Notes: generated by a model not told the origin, from the sequence alone. Shown: positions 9,079 to 20,932, counted from the stretch's first letter. The stretch: DNA of 54,533 nt from Mesobacillus persicus (GCF_900109925.1 NZ_FOBW01000022.1:1-54533); one strand, 5' to 3'. Made by a program: numbers and translations.

Positions 9079-9107
9079 TGGAAAAGCTTATGGAAGAATT
9101 GTATAAT
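9079..9107 (+). promoter_or_regulatory. Probable metG promoter
   Basis: TGGAAA, 17-nt spacer, perfect TATAAT at 9102-9107, 47 bases before the metG start. The -35 matches 4 of 6. No T-box leader structure is apparent in this short leader. Confidence 0.6.
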
Positions 9108-9117
9108 ATCTAATTAA

Positions 9118-11094
<1,977 letters not shown>

Positions 11095-11120
11095 GTTTTT
11101 TAGCAAATTAGACAAACCAA

Positions 11121-11164
11121 AACATAGAAATGTTTCATTTGTAACATTTCTATGTTTTTTTATT
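11121..11164 (+). terminator. metG terminator
   Basis: 14-bp perfect stem (arms 11121-11134 and 11143-11156) followed by T-rich sequence. Confidence 0.9.
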
Positions 11165-11349
11165 TACTTTATTGCTAAACAGTTGACTGAAGAGATAGAA
11201 AATCGTTATGATTTTGTCAAATTTTTATGTTAATTCGGTGTACTTATTTAGTTGCCCATATTTGGAAATGATATTATCAGGTAAAATTGGGACATAAATA
11301 GCAAAATACTTTAGAATGTTATATTAGGTACAAAAAAGGAGTTTTTTTA

Positions 11350-12117
11350 ATGCTATTTGATACGCATGTGCATTTAAATGCAGAGCAATTCAACGACGAT
11401 CTGCAAGAGGTCATTGAAAGAGCGCAGGCGGAAGGAATCACTAAGATGGTTGTTGTTGGCTTTGATCGACCAACGATAACGAAAGCAATTGAGCTTTGTG
11501 AGACATATGAATTTATATTTGCCAGTGTAGGTTGGCATCCTGTTGATGCCATTGATATGCAACCAGAGGATTTAGAGTGGCTGAGGGAACTCTCTGCTCA
11601 TCCTAAGGTAGTCGCAATCGGTGAAATGGGACTTGATTACCACTGGGATAAATCACCTAAAGAGATACAAAAAGAGGTCTTTAAACAACAAATTCAGCTA
11701 GCAAAAGAGGTCAAGCTCCCAATTATCATCCATAATCGTGAGGCAACTGCTGATATCGTAGAAATCCTGCGAACAGAAGGTGCAGATGAGGTCGGAGGGA
11801 TTATGCATTGTTATAGTGGCAGCGTAGAAATTGCAAAAGAATGCATTGATATGAACTTCTATATTTCCTTAGGCGGACCAGTAACTTTTAAAAATGCAAA
11901 AAAGCCAAAAGAGGTAGCTGAAGCGATTCCACTTGAACGATTGTTAATTGAAACAGATTGCCCATATCTTGCGCCACATCCCTACCGTGGGAAACGAAAT
12001 GAGCCAGCTTATGTTAAACTAGTTGCGGAGCAAATCGCCGAGCTAAAAGGGATCTCTTATGAGGAAGTGGCAAAGGCAACAACTGAAAATGCTAAAAAAT
12101 TATTCGGCATAAACTGA
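11350..12117 (+). CDS. tatD: TatD-family metal-dependent hydrolase/deoxyribonuclease (YabD)
   Basis: 255-residue TIM-barrel metallohydrolase. Metal ligands of the family are visible: DTHVH at 4-8, GEMGLDYH near 92-99, IIHNRE, MHCYSG and ETDCPYLAPHPYRG near the C-terminus. TatD proteins have 3'-5' exonuclease activity in E. coli; the physiological substrate here is unproven. AAAAGGAG precedes the ATG. The next gene is yabE, separated by a promoter-containing gap. Confidence 0.9.
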   Translation: MLFDTHVHLNAEQFNDDLQEVIERAQAEGITKMVVVGFDRPTITKAIELCETYEFIFASVGWHPVDAIDMQPEDLEWLRELSAHPKVVAIGEMGLDYHWDKSPKEIQKEVFKQQIQLAKEVKLPIIIHNREATADIVEILRTEGADEVGGIMHCYSGSVEIAKECIDMNFYISLGGPVTFKNAKKPKEVAEAIPLERLLIETDCPYLAPHPYRGKRNEPAYVKLVAEQIAELKGISYEEVAKATTENAKKLFGIN

Positions 12118-12282
12118 TAGAAAATGCTGTCGAAATTTCGAAAGACTTGTCCTATTTATTCTTATTCTTCTAAGTTCTACAGCAATTCTTTGTTACATAG
12201 GATAACCATGTCGACAAGTCCTACTTTCCTTTTGAAAAAACATCTTGCATAATAAGGTCTATGTTCGGGGGAAGTTTTAGGG

Positions 12283-12312
12283 TTGACACGTCGGCAGCAT
12301 AATCTATATAAT
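12283..12312 (+). promoter_or_regulatory. Sigma-A promoter of yabE
   Basis: Perfect TTGACA (12283-12288), 18-nt spacer, perfect TATAAT (12307-12312). Transcription should start near 12319, leaving a very short leader before the ribosome site at 12324-12331. Confidence 0.85.
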
Positions 12313-12354
12313 CACTCGAGAGAAAAGGAGGCGTTTTTCATAGCAGCCAAAGAT

Positions 12355-13539
12355 ATGAAAAACCTGTTTTCCAAGTCTTTGAGTAAGAAAAAGCTGGCAG
12401 TCATTTCTGCTAGTTTGCTAGTGTTCATCACTGTTCTGGGTCTCTTCTTGTATGAAGGAACAAAAAAGACGGTAGCCTTGACGCTAGACGGCCAAGAAAA
12501 AACCATTAAAACGCACGCAGACACAATTGAGGATATATTTGAGGAACTAGACATTTCTCTTGGCAAAGAAGACTATTTATCATTAGCCGCTAATACGGAG
12601 GTAGAGAACAATCTCGAAATCGTATGGAAGCCGGCGAAACAGGTACAGTTGATTGAAGACGGAAAAAGCAAAGTCTATTGGACGGCAACAGACACTGTCG
12701 AGGAATTTTTAGAAGAACAGACAATCAGTCTAAAGGAACACGACAAGTTAAACCCCACCCTGGATACAGAAATAAAACAAGATATGGATATTGACATTCA
12801 AAGGGCTTTTCCTGTAAAAGTAGTCGTTGGTGGGAAAGAACAAGAAGAATGGTCGACTTCGACTACGGTCGCTGACTTTTTATCACAACAAGGAATCACA
12901 CTCAATGATATGGACCGAGTTGAACCTGCACTCACAGAAACCGTTACTGACAAGACCTTAGTAAAGGTCATTCGAGTTGAAAAAGTCACCGATGTAGTGG
13001 AAGAACCAATTAAGTTTGCTGTTGTTACGAAAAATGACAGTAGCTTAGCGAAAGGCAAACAAAAAGTGGTGACTGCTGGCCAGGAAGGTCTGGTCTCTAA
13101 AAAGTATGAAGTCATCATTGAAGATGGAAAAGAAATATCAAGAGAACTAATCAGTGAAACAAAGGTGAAAGATAAAGAAGATAAAGTAGTAGCAATGGGT
13201 ACCAAGGAAATTGCTGTTCAGGTTTCAAGGAAAGCAGCTCCTACTGGTGGCAAGGAGTTCTATGTTAGATCGACTGCCTATACAGCTAATTGCAATGGGT
13301 GTTCGGGCATCACTGCTACAGGTGTCAATTTAAAGGCAAACCCGAATGCGAAGGTTATTGCTGTCGACCCAAGCGTTATTCCGTTAGGGACAAAAGTTTA
13401 TGTTGAAGGATATGGATATGCGACTGCCTCAGATACAGGCTCGGCAATCAAAGGAAATAAGATTGACGTCTTTTTCCCTTCAAAATCACAAGCCTATCGC
13501 TGGGGAAATCGACAAGTGAAAATTAAAGTATTGAATTAA
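12355..13539 (+). CDS. yabE: RpfB/YabE-type cell-wall protein with DUF348, G5 and 3D domains
   Basis: Membrane-anchored, extracellular wall-active protein. From the ATG there are a basic N-terminus, one membrane segment (about residues 14-33), three DUF348 (ubiquitin-like) repeats over about 45-230, a G5 domain around 230-305, and a C-terminal 3D domain with the Asp-rich core DTGSAIKGNKIDVFF. It resembles actinobacterial resuscitation factors and Bacillus YabE/YocH, inferred to hydrolyse peptidoglycan. Start choice is uncertain: the strong AAAGGAGG at 12324-12331 points to codon 12340, an ATA in the same frame, whereas ATG 12355 is 23 bases away. Upstream codons lie within the promoter. Confidence 0.88.
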   Translation: MKNLFSKSLSKKKLAVISASLLVFITVLGLFLYEGTKKTVALTLDGQEKTIKTHADTIEDIFEELDISLGKEDYLSLAANTEVENNLEIVWKPAKQVQLIEDGKSKVYWTATDTVEEFLEEQTISLKEHDKLNPTLDTEIKQDMDIDIQRAFPVKVVVGGKEQEEWSTSTTVADFLSQQGITLNDMDRVEPALTETVTDKTLVKVIRVEKVTDVVEEPIKFAVVTKNDSSLAKGKQKVVTAGQEGLVSKKYEVIIEDGKEISRELISETKVKDKEDKVVAMGTKEIAVQVSRKAAPTGGKEFYVRSTAYTANCNGCSGITATGVNLKANPNAKVIAVDPSVIPLGTKVYVEGYGYATASDTGSAIKGNKIDVFFPSKSQAYRWGNRQVKIKVLN

Positions 13540-13543
13540 TCAG

Positions 13544-13575
13544 AATGCAGGGGACTTTATCCTCTGCATTTTTCA
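13544..13575 (+). terminator. yabE terminator
   Basis: 11-bp stem AATGCAGGGGA / TCCTCTGCATT (one G-U pair) followed by TTTTT. Confidence 0.87.
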
Positions 13576-13597
13576 TTTTTGTGATTTAAGGTATAAT
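13570..13597 (+). promoter_or_regulatory. Possible promoter of rnmV-ksgA
   Basis: TTTTCA, 16-nt spacer, perfect TATAAT at 13592-13597, immediately after the yabE terminator. If used, repeat copy B would lie entirely in the rnmV leader. Confidence 0.45.
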
Positions 13598-13612
13598 ATG
13601 TAATGCAGTCAT

Positions 13613-13938
13613 TAGGCGTGTTTAAATACATTTAATATTCTTATTATATATATAGACGTAAATGTTGCAGAAATGTTTCAGATATTTTTTATTTTTTACT
13701 TTTTTAAAGAGATGTTGATTTCCACTACAGGCACTTCGCTTTCCGCGGGCAGTCCGGGAGCCTCCTCATCGCTTCGCTCCTGCGGGGTCTCCCTTGGCCT
13801 TGCACTCCCGCAGGACATTGAATTTTACATCGTTGAATATGCCCACGCACGAGAAAATGTGCAGTTCATTTTCGAGGAGTCTTCGTGCCTTCCGCTCCAA
13901 TCAACAGTAGTAAATCAACATTTACCTTAACACACCTA
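13613..13938 (-). repeat. GC-rich modular inverted repeat, copy B (long form)
   Basis: Core 13713-13906 is bounded by TGTTGATT and AATCAACA and lies in the opposite orientation to the other three copies. Outer arms TAGGCGTGTT (13613-13622) and its near reverse complement (13929-13938) enclose it. It differs from short copy C mainly by a 63-bp insert at 13816-13878 flanked by AGGA on both sides. It occupies most of the 427-bp gap between yabE and rnmV. A frame of about 85 codons inside is a by-product of the repeat. Confidence 0.88.
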
Positions 13939-13966
13939 TTTTTTACGGAGGAATGACAAAAAATAT

Positions 13967-15398
<1,432 letters not shown>

Positions 15399-15411
15399 AT
15401 AAAATTAAGGG

Positions 15412-15453
15412 CGCAAAAGTAATTTCTCATTGAGATTACTTTTGCGTTTTTTT
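15412..15453 (+). terminator. ksgA terminator
   Basis: Long stem CGCAAAAGTAAT...ATTACTTTTGCG (arms from about 15412 and to 15446) followed by seven T residues. Confidence 0.9.
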
Positions 15454-16065
15454 ATGAGATACATATATGCTTACTCTGGTTTTGAAGACGAATACTCGAT
15501 CAAGGAATTAGAAAAATCACTTTCATACAAGGAATGGAGTTGCAAATTGCATGATAGGGTTAGAGGACCCGTCTTGATAAGTGAAGATGATTTCACTTAG
15601 CTCATCACCTTGATATTACCTACATCTAGAGGGCGGATGTCTGAAACTTAATCATAACTAACCAGCTATAGAACAATAAGGGGAGATATTACCGCTAAAT
15701 GCAGATTAGAACTCATTTTGGGGTAAATAGGGGGAGTTTTTCCCTCTATACAAAGCAAAATCATCTATTTACACGTTTTTCAATGCCGTTAAGGGGAATT
15801 TCTCCCTCTATTTTCACTATTTTCAGTGGCATTCACCAAATAAGGGGAATTCCTCCCCTTATTTATCAGATCAAAGCGCTGGCCTAATTTGCTCGCTAAC
15901 CCGACAAGAGCAACTCTCGCAGTCCCAGATTGCCTTTCTCATAAATGGTGGCTTTTTTCTGAGTTTAGATAGGAAAAGATATTTTATTCAGCTTTAAAAG
16001 TAATAAAGTCTACGAAAAGAAAAAATGAAATGGGAAATTTAGCCCTACTCAACATACAACTTTCT
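15454..16065. other. Gene-free stretch between ksgA and yabG
   Basis: About 610 bases without a convincing gene. The part at 15675-15866 contains four imperfect palindromes of the AATAAGGGGAAT...CTCCCTCTATT type. A frame of 62 codons at 15699-15887 runs through them and has no ribosome site or recognisable product. The rest is AT-rich and featureless up to the yabG promoter. Confidence 0.7.
15675..15866. repeat. Cluster of AAGGGGAAT/CTCCCT palindromes
   Basis: Units begin near 15676, 15727, 15790 and 15839. The last is nearly perfect (AATAAGGGG / CCCCTTATT, 7-nt loop). They resemble, but are not identical to, the TATTCCC clusters near 183-404 and 36005-36071. Confidence 0.65.
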
Positions 16066-16094
16066 CACATATCCACCCGGGATTGCATAGCCTA
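16066..16094 (+). promoter_or_regulatory. Sigma-K promoter of yabG
   Basis: CACA (16066-16069), 15-nt spacer, GCATAGCCTA (16085-16094), fitting the mother-cell sigma-K pattern mACm-N15/16-GCATAnnnTA. B. subtilis yabG is sigma-K dependent. Confidence 0.68.
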
Positions 16095-16142
16095 AAAAAG
16101 AATAACAATACTCTCAGGTAGAGCCGTTTTGGAGTGAAGACA

Positions 16143-17018
16143 GTGAGTATACAACTCATGGATATAGTGGGTAGAGTTTCTTATAATTGCGACATTATGT
16201 TTCGTGTTACAGATATTAAAGAGGAAAATGGCGTCAAAATGGTTGTGTTGTATGGAGAGGATTTCCGACTCGTTGCAGATGCTCCTTATGAAGATTTAAT
16301 TAAGGTGAATCCTAGTGAACGCAAAAGGATGAGTAAGGAAAGCCAATCTAGGGAAGAGCAGTCCTATATTTTATTTCGGCAGGACGTAGAGCTACTTAAG
16401 CAAAAACAGGAGTATGAAGCGACTGATTCTTATAGCAATACCAGTAGTTATTTTCAAATGCCAGGCAGGGTCCTTCATATTGACGGCGATTCAAATTATT
16501 TAAAGAAATGCTTAACATTATATGAACGAGTAGGAGTTCCAGTGTATGGAATCCACTGTAATGAAAAAGAGATGCCGAATAAAATAAGTAGTCTGCTCGA
16601 TTATTACAGGCCAGATATCCTTGTTATTACTGGGCATGATGCTTACTCTAAATCTAAGGGTAACAAGGGAGATATTAATGCTTATCGTCATTCTAAGCAT
16701 TTTGTCCAAACGGTTCGTGAAGCGAGAAAGAAGATTCCTCATCTCGACCAGCTTGTCATCTTCGCAGGTGCCTGTCAGTCACATTTTGAATCACTGATTC
16801 AAGCGGGTGCAAATTTTGCAAGCTCCCCATCCCGGGTAAACATCCATGCATTAGATCCTGTTTATATTGTAGCTAAAATTAGTTTTACCCCTTTTGTTGA
16901 ACGAATCAATGTGTGGGATGTATTGAGGAACACATTAACAGGAGAAAAAGGACTGGGTGGAATTGAGACGAAAGGCGTACTGCGAACGGGGATGCCCTTT
17001 CACAAGCCGAATGATTAA
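16143..17018 (+). CDS. yabG: Sporulation-specific protease YabG
   Basis: 291-residue cysteine-type peptidase that trims coat proteins (SpoIVA, SafA and others) in the mother cell. Long blocks are nearly identical to the B. subtilis protein: YRPDILVITGHDAYSK, HSKHFVQTV, FAGACQSHFESLI and SPSRVNIHALDP; the conserved His and Cys of the second and third blocks suit the catalytic pair. Start GTG 16143 is eight bases after GGAG; GTG 16134 overlaps that site. The sigma-K-type promoter matches late mother-cell expression. Confidence 0.94.
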   Translation: MSIQLMDIVGRVSYNCDIMFRVTDIKEENGVKMVVLYGEDFRLVADAPYEDLIKVNPSERKRMSKESQSREEQSYILFRQDVELLKQKQEYEATDSYSNTSSYFQMPGRVLHIDGDSNYLKKCLTLYERVGVPVYGIHCNEKEMPNKISSLLDYYRPDILVITGHDAYSKSKGNKGDINAYRHSKHFVQTVREARKKIPHLDQLVIFAGACQSHFESLIQAGANFASSPSRVNIHALDPVYIVAKISFTPFVERINVWDVLRNTLTGEKGLGGIETKGVLRTGMPFHKPND

Positions 17019-17045
17019 GCCGCCTAACCAGCGGCTACTTTTTTG
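17017..17045 (+). terminator. yabG terminator
   Basis: 6-bp GC-rich stem AGCCGC / GCGGCT, 7-nt loop, followed by ACTTTTTT. Confidence 0.8.
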
Positions 17046-17168
17046 TATTAAATATTACATAAATTGTTAGTTAGAAGGATATGCTATCTATGTAGAAAAA
17101 TAGAAGAAAATGAAGAAGGAAATATATTGACTTTTATTTTTCACAACTGTTATAATTTATGTTTTTAT

Positions 17169-17198
17169 TTGACGAAAAACGTGTCAGTATGTTATACT
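17169..17198 (+). promoter_or_regulatory. Strong sigma-A promoter of veg
   Basis: TTGACG (17169-17174), 18-nt spacer, TATACT (17193-17198), preceded by an AT-rich run. It resembles the well-known veg promoter of B. subtilis in position and composition. Confidence 0.82.
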
Positions 17199-17219
17199 TG
17201 ACATAGTGAGGTGGACCGA

Positions 17220-17483
17220 ATGCCAAAAACATTATTGGACATTAAGAATGCTCTTGATTCAAATTTAGGAAAAAGACTTTTGCTTAAGGCGAATGGCGGA
17301 CGCAGAAAGACGATTGAACGGTCAGGTATTTTAGCAGAAACCTATCCCTCTGTCTTTGTGATTGAACTTGATCAAGATGAGAACTCTTTTGAACGTGTTT
17401 CATATAGTTATGCGGATGTTTTAACGGAAACGGTACAGATTACTTTCTATGAAGACGCAGCAGGAAATGTTGCTTTAAGTTAA
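17220..17483 (+). CDS. veg: Veg protein, biofilm-related
   Basis: 87-residue protein of the Veg family (DUF1021). The central [22 protein letters not shown] and [18 protein letters not shown] stretches are almost unchanged from B. subtilis. Veg is highly expressed and reported to stimulate biofilm matrix genes by opposing SinR; the mechanism is not established. ATG 17220 follows GAGGTGG. A GTG three codons earlier overlaps the ribosome site and is rejected. Transcribed from the strong promoter above and closed by a hairpin terminator. Confidence 0.94.
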   Translation: MPKTLLDIKNALDSNLGKRLLLKANGGRRKTIERSGILAETYPSVFVIELDQDENSFERVSYSYADVLTETVQITFYEDAAGNVALS

Positions 17484-17494
17484 TACTGAAGGAG

Positions 17495-17526
17495 GCAGTG
17501 GACAATTTGTTTACTGCTTTTTTATT
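17495..17526 (+). terminator. veg terminator
   Basis: 11-bp stem GCAGTGGACAA / TTGTTTACTGC with G-U pairs and a minimal loop, followed by TTTTTT. Confidence 0.78.
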
Positions 17527-17549
17527 TGGCCAAAAGGATAAATAAGGAT

Positions 17550-17580
17550 TACATGGACTCGATCCATTTAAACGATACTA
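17550..17580 (+). promoter_or_regulatory. Sigma-G promoter of sspF
   Basis: TACATG, 18-nt spacer, GATACTA (17574-17580), close to the sigma-G consensus TGhATR-N17/18-CATACTA. It is expected for a forespore small acid-soluble protein gene. Confidence 0.65.
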
Positions 17581-17614
17581 ATAATGCTGCAGTGGCGAAA
17601 GGAGATGATTTCTC

Positions 17615-17803
17615 GTGGGCAGAAGAAGAGGAGTTATGTCTGAAGGGTTTAAGGAAGAGCTCGCCAAAGAACTTGGTTTCTACGATGTCGTCCAAAAGGA
17701 AGGCTGGGGAGGAATTAAGGCTAGGGATGCTGGGAATATGGTCAAGCGGGCCGTAGAACTGGCAGAGCAGCAGCTCATGAACCAAAACCGAAACAAACAG
17801 TAA
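17615..17803 (+). CDS. sspF: Alpha/beta-type-like small acid-soluble spore protein SspF
   Basis: 62-residue DNA-binding spore protein. [26 protein letters not shown] and the [17 protein letters not shown] helix are the family signature. It coats forespore DNA as a minor species. Start GTG 17615 is 10 bases after AAAGGAG. A longer competing frame in another register (17526-17756) is not a gene. The sigma-G-type promoter and following terminator make it a single-gene unit between veg and ispE. Confidence 0.94.
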   Translation: MGRRRGVMSEGFKEELAKELGFYDVVQKEGWGGIKARDAGNMVKRAVELAEQQLMNQNRNKQ

Positions 17804-17871
17804 CTTTTCCACAGGCTAAGCTTTTGCTAATGCCGTGCCTTCAAGATTAAAATCTAAGATGTCACTGCAGT

Positions 17872-17899
17872 AACCGGGGCTTATAGCTCCGGTTCTTTT
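17872..17899 (+). terminator. sspF terminator
   Basis: Stem AACCGGGGC / GCTCCGGTT, 5-nt loop, followed by CTTTT. Confidence 0.82.
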
Positions 17900-18064
17900 C
17901 GTTTCTACGGTTAATGTTATTGAATGATTTATAAGATAAATTTGTGTCTAAAAGATAAAACTTCTTGTTTTCTTTCATCGAAAATTCTTCCATGGGGGTT
18001 TTTTATGGTAAAATAGGACAAAAAATGGACAGCGCCCGAATTATTTTTAAAGTAGGTGGAAGGA

Positions 18065-18934
18065 TTGAAGCTTTTAATAAAAGCACCGGCTAAAATCAAT
18101 TTATCGCTCGATGTTTTACATAAGCGTCCGGATGGTTATCATGAAGTTGAAATGGTGATGACCACAATTGATTTAGCTGATCGGATTGAGCTGAGTTTAC
18201 TCAATCGTGATAGCATCAAAATTCATTCGCAAAACCGGTTCGTCCCAGATGACCAACGAAACCTTGCCTATCAGGCGGCCCTTTTACTTAAGGAACGGTT
18301 CAATGTAAAACAAGGGGTTTCGATAGCGATTGAAAAGACCATCCCTGTTGCCGCAGGACTAGCAGGAGGTAGCAGTGATGCCGCTGCAACATTGAGGGGC
18401 TTAAACAAGCTATGGGGGCTTGGTCTTTCATTAGATGAACTTGCGACACTTGGGGCTGAAATCGGTTCCGATGTTTCCTTCTGCGTCTATGGGGGAACGG
18501 CTTTAGCGACTGGAAGAGGCGAAATTATTAAGCAACTCCCGGCACCACCAACCTGTTGGGTGGTATTAGCAAAACCCTTTATTGGAGTGTCAACGGCTGA
18601 GGTTTACCGTCGATTAAAAATAGATGGATTAAAGCATCCAAATACCTCAGAGATGATACATGCAATCCAGGATAAGGATTTTACGAAGGTTTGCAACAAT
18701 GTGGGGAATGTTTTAGAAGAAGTCACTTTAGGGCTTCATCCCGAAGTTGCCCAAATTAAGGACCAAATGAAACGATTCGGAGCAGATGCCGTTTTAATGA
18801 GCGGAAGTGGTCCAACGGTATTTAGTCTAGTGGAGCATGATTCTCGTATGCACCGGATTTATAATGGTCTCAGGGGTTTTTGTGATCAAGTTTTTGCGGT
18901 AAGGATGCTAGGAGAACGACATCATCTTGATTAA
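18065..18934 (+). CDS. ispE: 4-diphosphocytidyl-2-C-methyl-D-erythritol kinase
   Basis: 289-residue GHMP kinase phosphorylating CDP-ME in the methylerythritol pathway to isoprenoids. [10 protein letters not shown] at the N-terminus, the ATP-binding [15 protein letters not shown] near 90-104 and SGSGPTVF near the C-terminus are the three GHMP motifs. Start TTG 18065 gives the family N-terminus and has AGGTGG five bases upstream; GTG 18056 lies in that ribosome site. It stands alone before purR, as in B. subtilis. Confidence 0.95.
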   Translation: MKLLIKAPAKINLSLDVLHKRPDGYHEVEMVMTTIDLADRIELSLLNRDSIKIHSQNRFVPDDQRNLAYQAALLLKERFNVKQGVSIAIEKTIPVAAGLAGGSSDAAATLRGLNKLWGLGLSLDELATLGAEIGSDVSFCVYGGTALATGRGEIIKQLPAPPTCWVVLAKPFIGVSTAEVYRRLKIDGLKHPNTSEMIHAIQDKDFTKVCNNVGNVLEEVTLGLHPEVAQIKDQMKRFGADAVLMSGSGPTVFSLVEHDSRMHRIYNGLRGFCDQVFAVRMLGERHHLD

Positions 18935-19003
18935 TAATGAAATTTGTTAGGATTTCATCAAAAATCTTTACGAAAACAGCATTCAATAAAGATTCGCTTG
19001 AAA

Positions 19004-19047
19004 AAACCCGTACAATAGTGATATATTAAGGTATAATATTCGGGTTT
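19004..19047 (+). promoter_or_regulatory. purR promoter with paired PurR boxes
   Basis: AAACCCGTACAAT (19004-19016) and the inverted AATATTCGGGTTT (19035-19047) each match AWWWCCGAACWWT at 11 of 13 positions, separated by 18 bp. TATAAT at 19032-19037 lies between, with a weak -35 inside the first box. The layout fits autorepression by PurR. Confidence 0.75.
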
Positions 19048-19059
19048 TGGAGGTTCGCA

Positions 19060-19893
19060 ATGAAATTTAAGCGAAGTGAACGTTTAATTGATATGACGAA
19101 TTATTTACTCGAACATCCCCACGAATTGGTTCCGCTTACCTACTTTGCTGAAAAGTATGGATCTGCTAAATCTTCGATAAGTGAAGATTTAGGGATTATT
19201 AAAGAAACATTCGAAACAAGGGGAATTGGAGTATTGCAAACGGTTCCTGGAGCAGCTGGCGGTGTTAAGTTCCACGTTCATGTAGGTGAAAAAGAGGCAA
19301 CTGCTTTAATAGAGGATCTGTGTACTATTTTTGCTAGCCCTGAGCGATTGCTCCCAGGAGGATACTTGTATTTGAATGATATACTAGGTAACCCAGCAAT
19401 CCTCAGGAAAGTGGGACGAGTGATGGCTTCGGTCTACGCAAAGCAAGACATTGATGCGGTAATGACGGTTGCAACCAAGGGGATTCCTATTGCTTATGCA
19501 GTAGCAGGGTTTCTAAATGTCCCAGTCGTTATTGTTAGAAGGGATCCAAAAGTAACTGAGGGTTCAACAGTAAGCATAAACTATGTATCGGGTTCAACGA
19601 AGAGGATCCAAACAATGGTTCTATCGAAACGGAGCCTTCAAGATCGTTCAAATGTGTTGATTGTCGACGATTTTATGAAGGCAGGGGGCACCATTAACGG
19701 GATGATTGATTTACTTAAAGAATTCAATGCCACCGTTGCAGGTATTGCTGTCTTAGTGGAATCAGAGGAAACAGAAGAAAGACTAGTGGATGATTACACC
19801 TCGCTGGTCCGTCTTTCTAATGTCGACGTTAAGGATAAAAAAATTACTGTTAGCTATGGAAATTACTTTACTAAAAATAAACCAACGGGGTGA
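19060..19893 (+). CDS. purR: Purine operon repressor
   Basis: 277-residue regulator with an N-terminal winged-helix domain (about 1-72) and a PRPP-binding phosphoribosyltransferase-like domain. The PRPP loop VLIVDDFMKAGGT is near 199-211. PurR represses purine synthesis genes and is released by PRPP. GGAGG is seven bases before the ATG. It sits between paired PurR boxes upstream and ridA downstream with a 6-nt gap, as in B. subtilis. Confidence 0.97.
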   Translation: MKFKRSERLIDMTNYLLEHPHELVPLTYFAEKYGSAKSSISEDLGIIKETFETRGIGVLQTVPGAAGGVKFHVHVGEKEATALIEDLCTIFASPERLLPGGYLYLNDILGNPAILRKVGRVMASVYAKQDIDAVMTVATKGIPIAYAVAGFLNVPVVIVRRDPKVTEGSTVSINYVSGSTKRIQTMVLSKRSLQDRSNVLIVDDFMKAGGTINGMIDLLKEFNATVAGIAVLVESEETEERLVDDYTSLVRLSNVDVKDKKITVSYGNYFTKNKPTG

Positions 19894-19899
19894 GAGTAA

Positions 19900-20274
19900 A
19901 TGAAAACTGTACAGACAAGTAATGCACCAGCAGCAATTGGTCCATATTCACAAGGTATTATTGTGAACAATATGTTTTATAGTTCTGGTCAAATCCCTTT
20001 AACAGCAGAAGGAACGATGGTATCTGGCGATGTTAAGGAACAAACTCATCAAGTGTTTAAAAATCTCAACGCTGTGCTTGAAGAAGCGGGAGCCTCTTTA
20101 GATACTGTGGTCAAGGCTACTGTTTTTATTAAAAATATGGATGAATTTTCGGTTATTAATGAAGTGTACGGAGAGTATTTCAGTAGCCATAAACCAGCAC
20201 GTTCAACTGTGGAGGTTGCAAGACTTCCTAAGGATGCACTTGTTGAAATCGAAGTGATTGCGCTCGTGAAATAA
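19900..20274 (+). CDS. ridA: RidA family 2-iminobutanoate/2-iminopropanoate deaminase (YabJ)
   Basis: 124-residue YjgF/YER057c/UK114 trimer subunit that hydrolyses reactive enamine/imine by-products of PLP enzymes. [12 protein letters not shown] near the N-terminus, the catalytic Arg in [21 protein letters not shown] and the expected length define it. Co-transcribed with purR; in B. subtilis YabJ is reported to affect purR regulation. The terminator stem begins inside its last codons and its stop codon is in the loop. Confidence 0.95.
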   Translation: MKTVQTSNAPAAIGPYSQGIIVNNMFYSSGQIPLTAEGTMVSGDVKEQTHQVFKNLNAVLEEAGASLDTVVKATVFIKNMDEFSVINEVYGEYFSSHKPARSTVEVARLPKDALVEIEVIALVK

Positions 20275-20293
20275 ACGAGCGTATTTTTTTTTT
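20261..20293 (+). terminator. purR-ridA terminator overlapping the ridA stop
   Basis: 7-bp perfect stem CGCTCGT / ACGAGCG followed by a long T run. The ridA TAA (20272-20274) is in the loop. Confidence 0.88.
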
Positions 20294-20520
20294 GCTGAAG
20301 AATTATTAATCTTCAAAACGATGTTGAGGCGGGTAATACCATATTAGGGCAATTACTGTTGAGTTTTATAATTTAAATTATTTGGGGTTAAATTTTTGTT
20401 ATTTTGTACATAATCAGTAAAGTCAATAGGACTTTATACCTCAATTCCGAGAATGACAGGTAACATTTTCCTATGCTTTAATAAATTTATGCAATTTTTC
20501 CAATTTATTTATTTCTAAAG

Positions 20521-20547
20521 AAGGAAAATAGGAATAGTTGTTGAATA
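20521..20547 (+). promoter_or_regulatory. Sigma-H promoter of spoVG with AT-rich upstream region
   Basis: AAGGAAAAT (20521-20529) and TGAATA (20542-20547) fit sigma-H RWAGGAxxT-N11/13-HGAATT with small deviations. Very AT-rich DNA at about 20360-20520 occupies the place of the AbrB-bound AT box known upstream of B. subtilis spoVG. The gap from 20294 contains nothing else recognisable. Confidence 0.68.
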
Positions 20548-20588
20548 AGTTAACTAGAATTTTATCTTTATTGAAGGTGGTGAACATA

Positions 20589-20876
20589 GTGGAAGTAACT
20601 GATGTAAGATTGCGCCGTGTAAATACAGATGGTCGAATGAGGGCTATTGCTTCTATCACACTTGATAATGAATTTGTTGTTCATGATATTCGTGTAATTG
20701 ATGGAAACAATGGACTTTTCGTTGCGATGCCTAGTAAACGCACACCAGACGGAGAGTTTCGTGATATCGCCCATCCAATCAATTCTGGAACTCGTGGGAA
20801 AATTCAGGAAGCCGTTTTGGCTGAATACCATCGTTTAGGCGAACTTGAAGTTGAGTTCGAAGAAGCAGGAGCATAA
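20589..20876 (+). CDS. spoVG: Septation/RNA-binding regulator SpoVG
   Basis: 95-residue Spo[22 protein letters not shown] and [22 protein letters not shown] are essentially identical across Bacillus. It affects asymmetric septation and cortex formation and binds nucleic acids. Start GTG 20589 follows AGGTGGTG; an upstream in-frame TTG at 20538 lies at the promoter and is rejected. Expressed from a sigma-H-type promoter, and under AbrB control in B. subtilis. Confidence 0.97.
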   Translation: MEVTDVRLRRVNTDGRMRAIASITLDNEFVVHDIRVIDGNNGLFVAMPSKRTPDGEFRDIAHPINSGTRGKIQEAVLAEYHRLGELEVEFEEAGA

Positions 20877-20899
20877 TAGATATACCATTCTTTTTTCAT

Positions 20900-20932
20900 C
20901 AGGGGCCTACTCACAAGTAAGGCTCTTTTTTA
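20900..20932 (+). terminator. spoVG terminator
   Basis: GC-rich stem GGGCCTACT / AGTAAGGCTC with one bulge and a CACA loop, followed by TTTTTT. Confidence 0.78.

Noticed and set aside
13673-13930. Open frame through repeat copy B, with similar peptides in copies C and D
   Set aside because: The shared peptide (EYAHARENVQFIFEESS type) follows from DNA identity of the repeat module. Frames differ in length and start, lack ribosome sites and have no conserved ends.
15699-15887. 62-codon frame after ksgA
   Set aside because: It runs through the palindrome cluster, with poor start context and no conserved sequence.
15675-16000. CRISPR array
   Set aside because: The repeated units in the three palindrome clusters are short, imperfect and unevenly spaced, and no cas gene is present.
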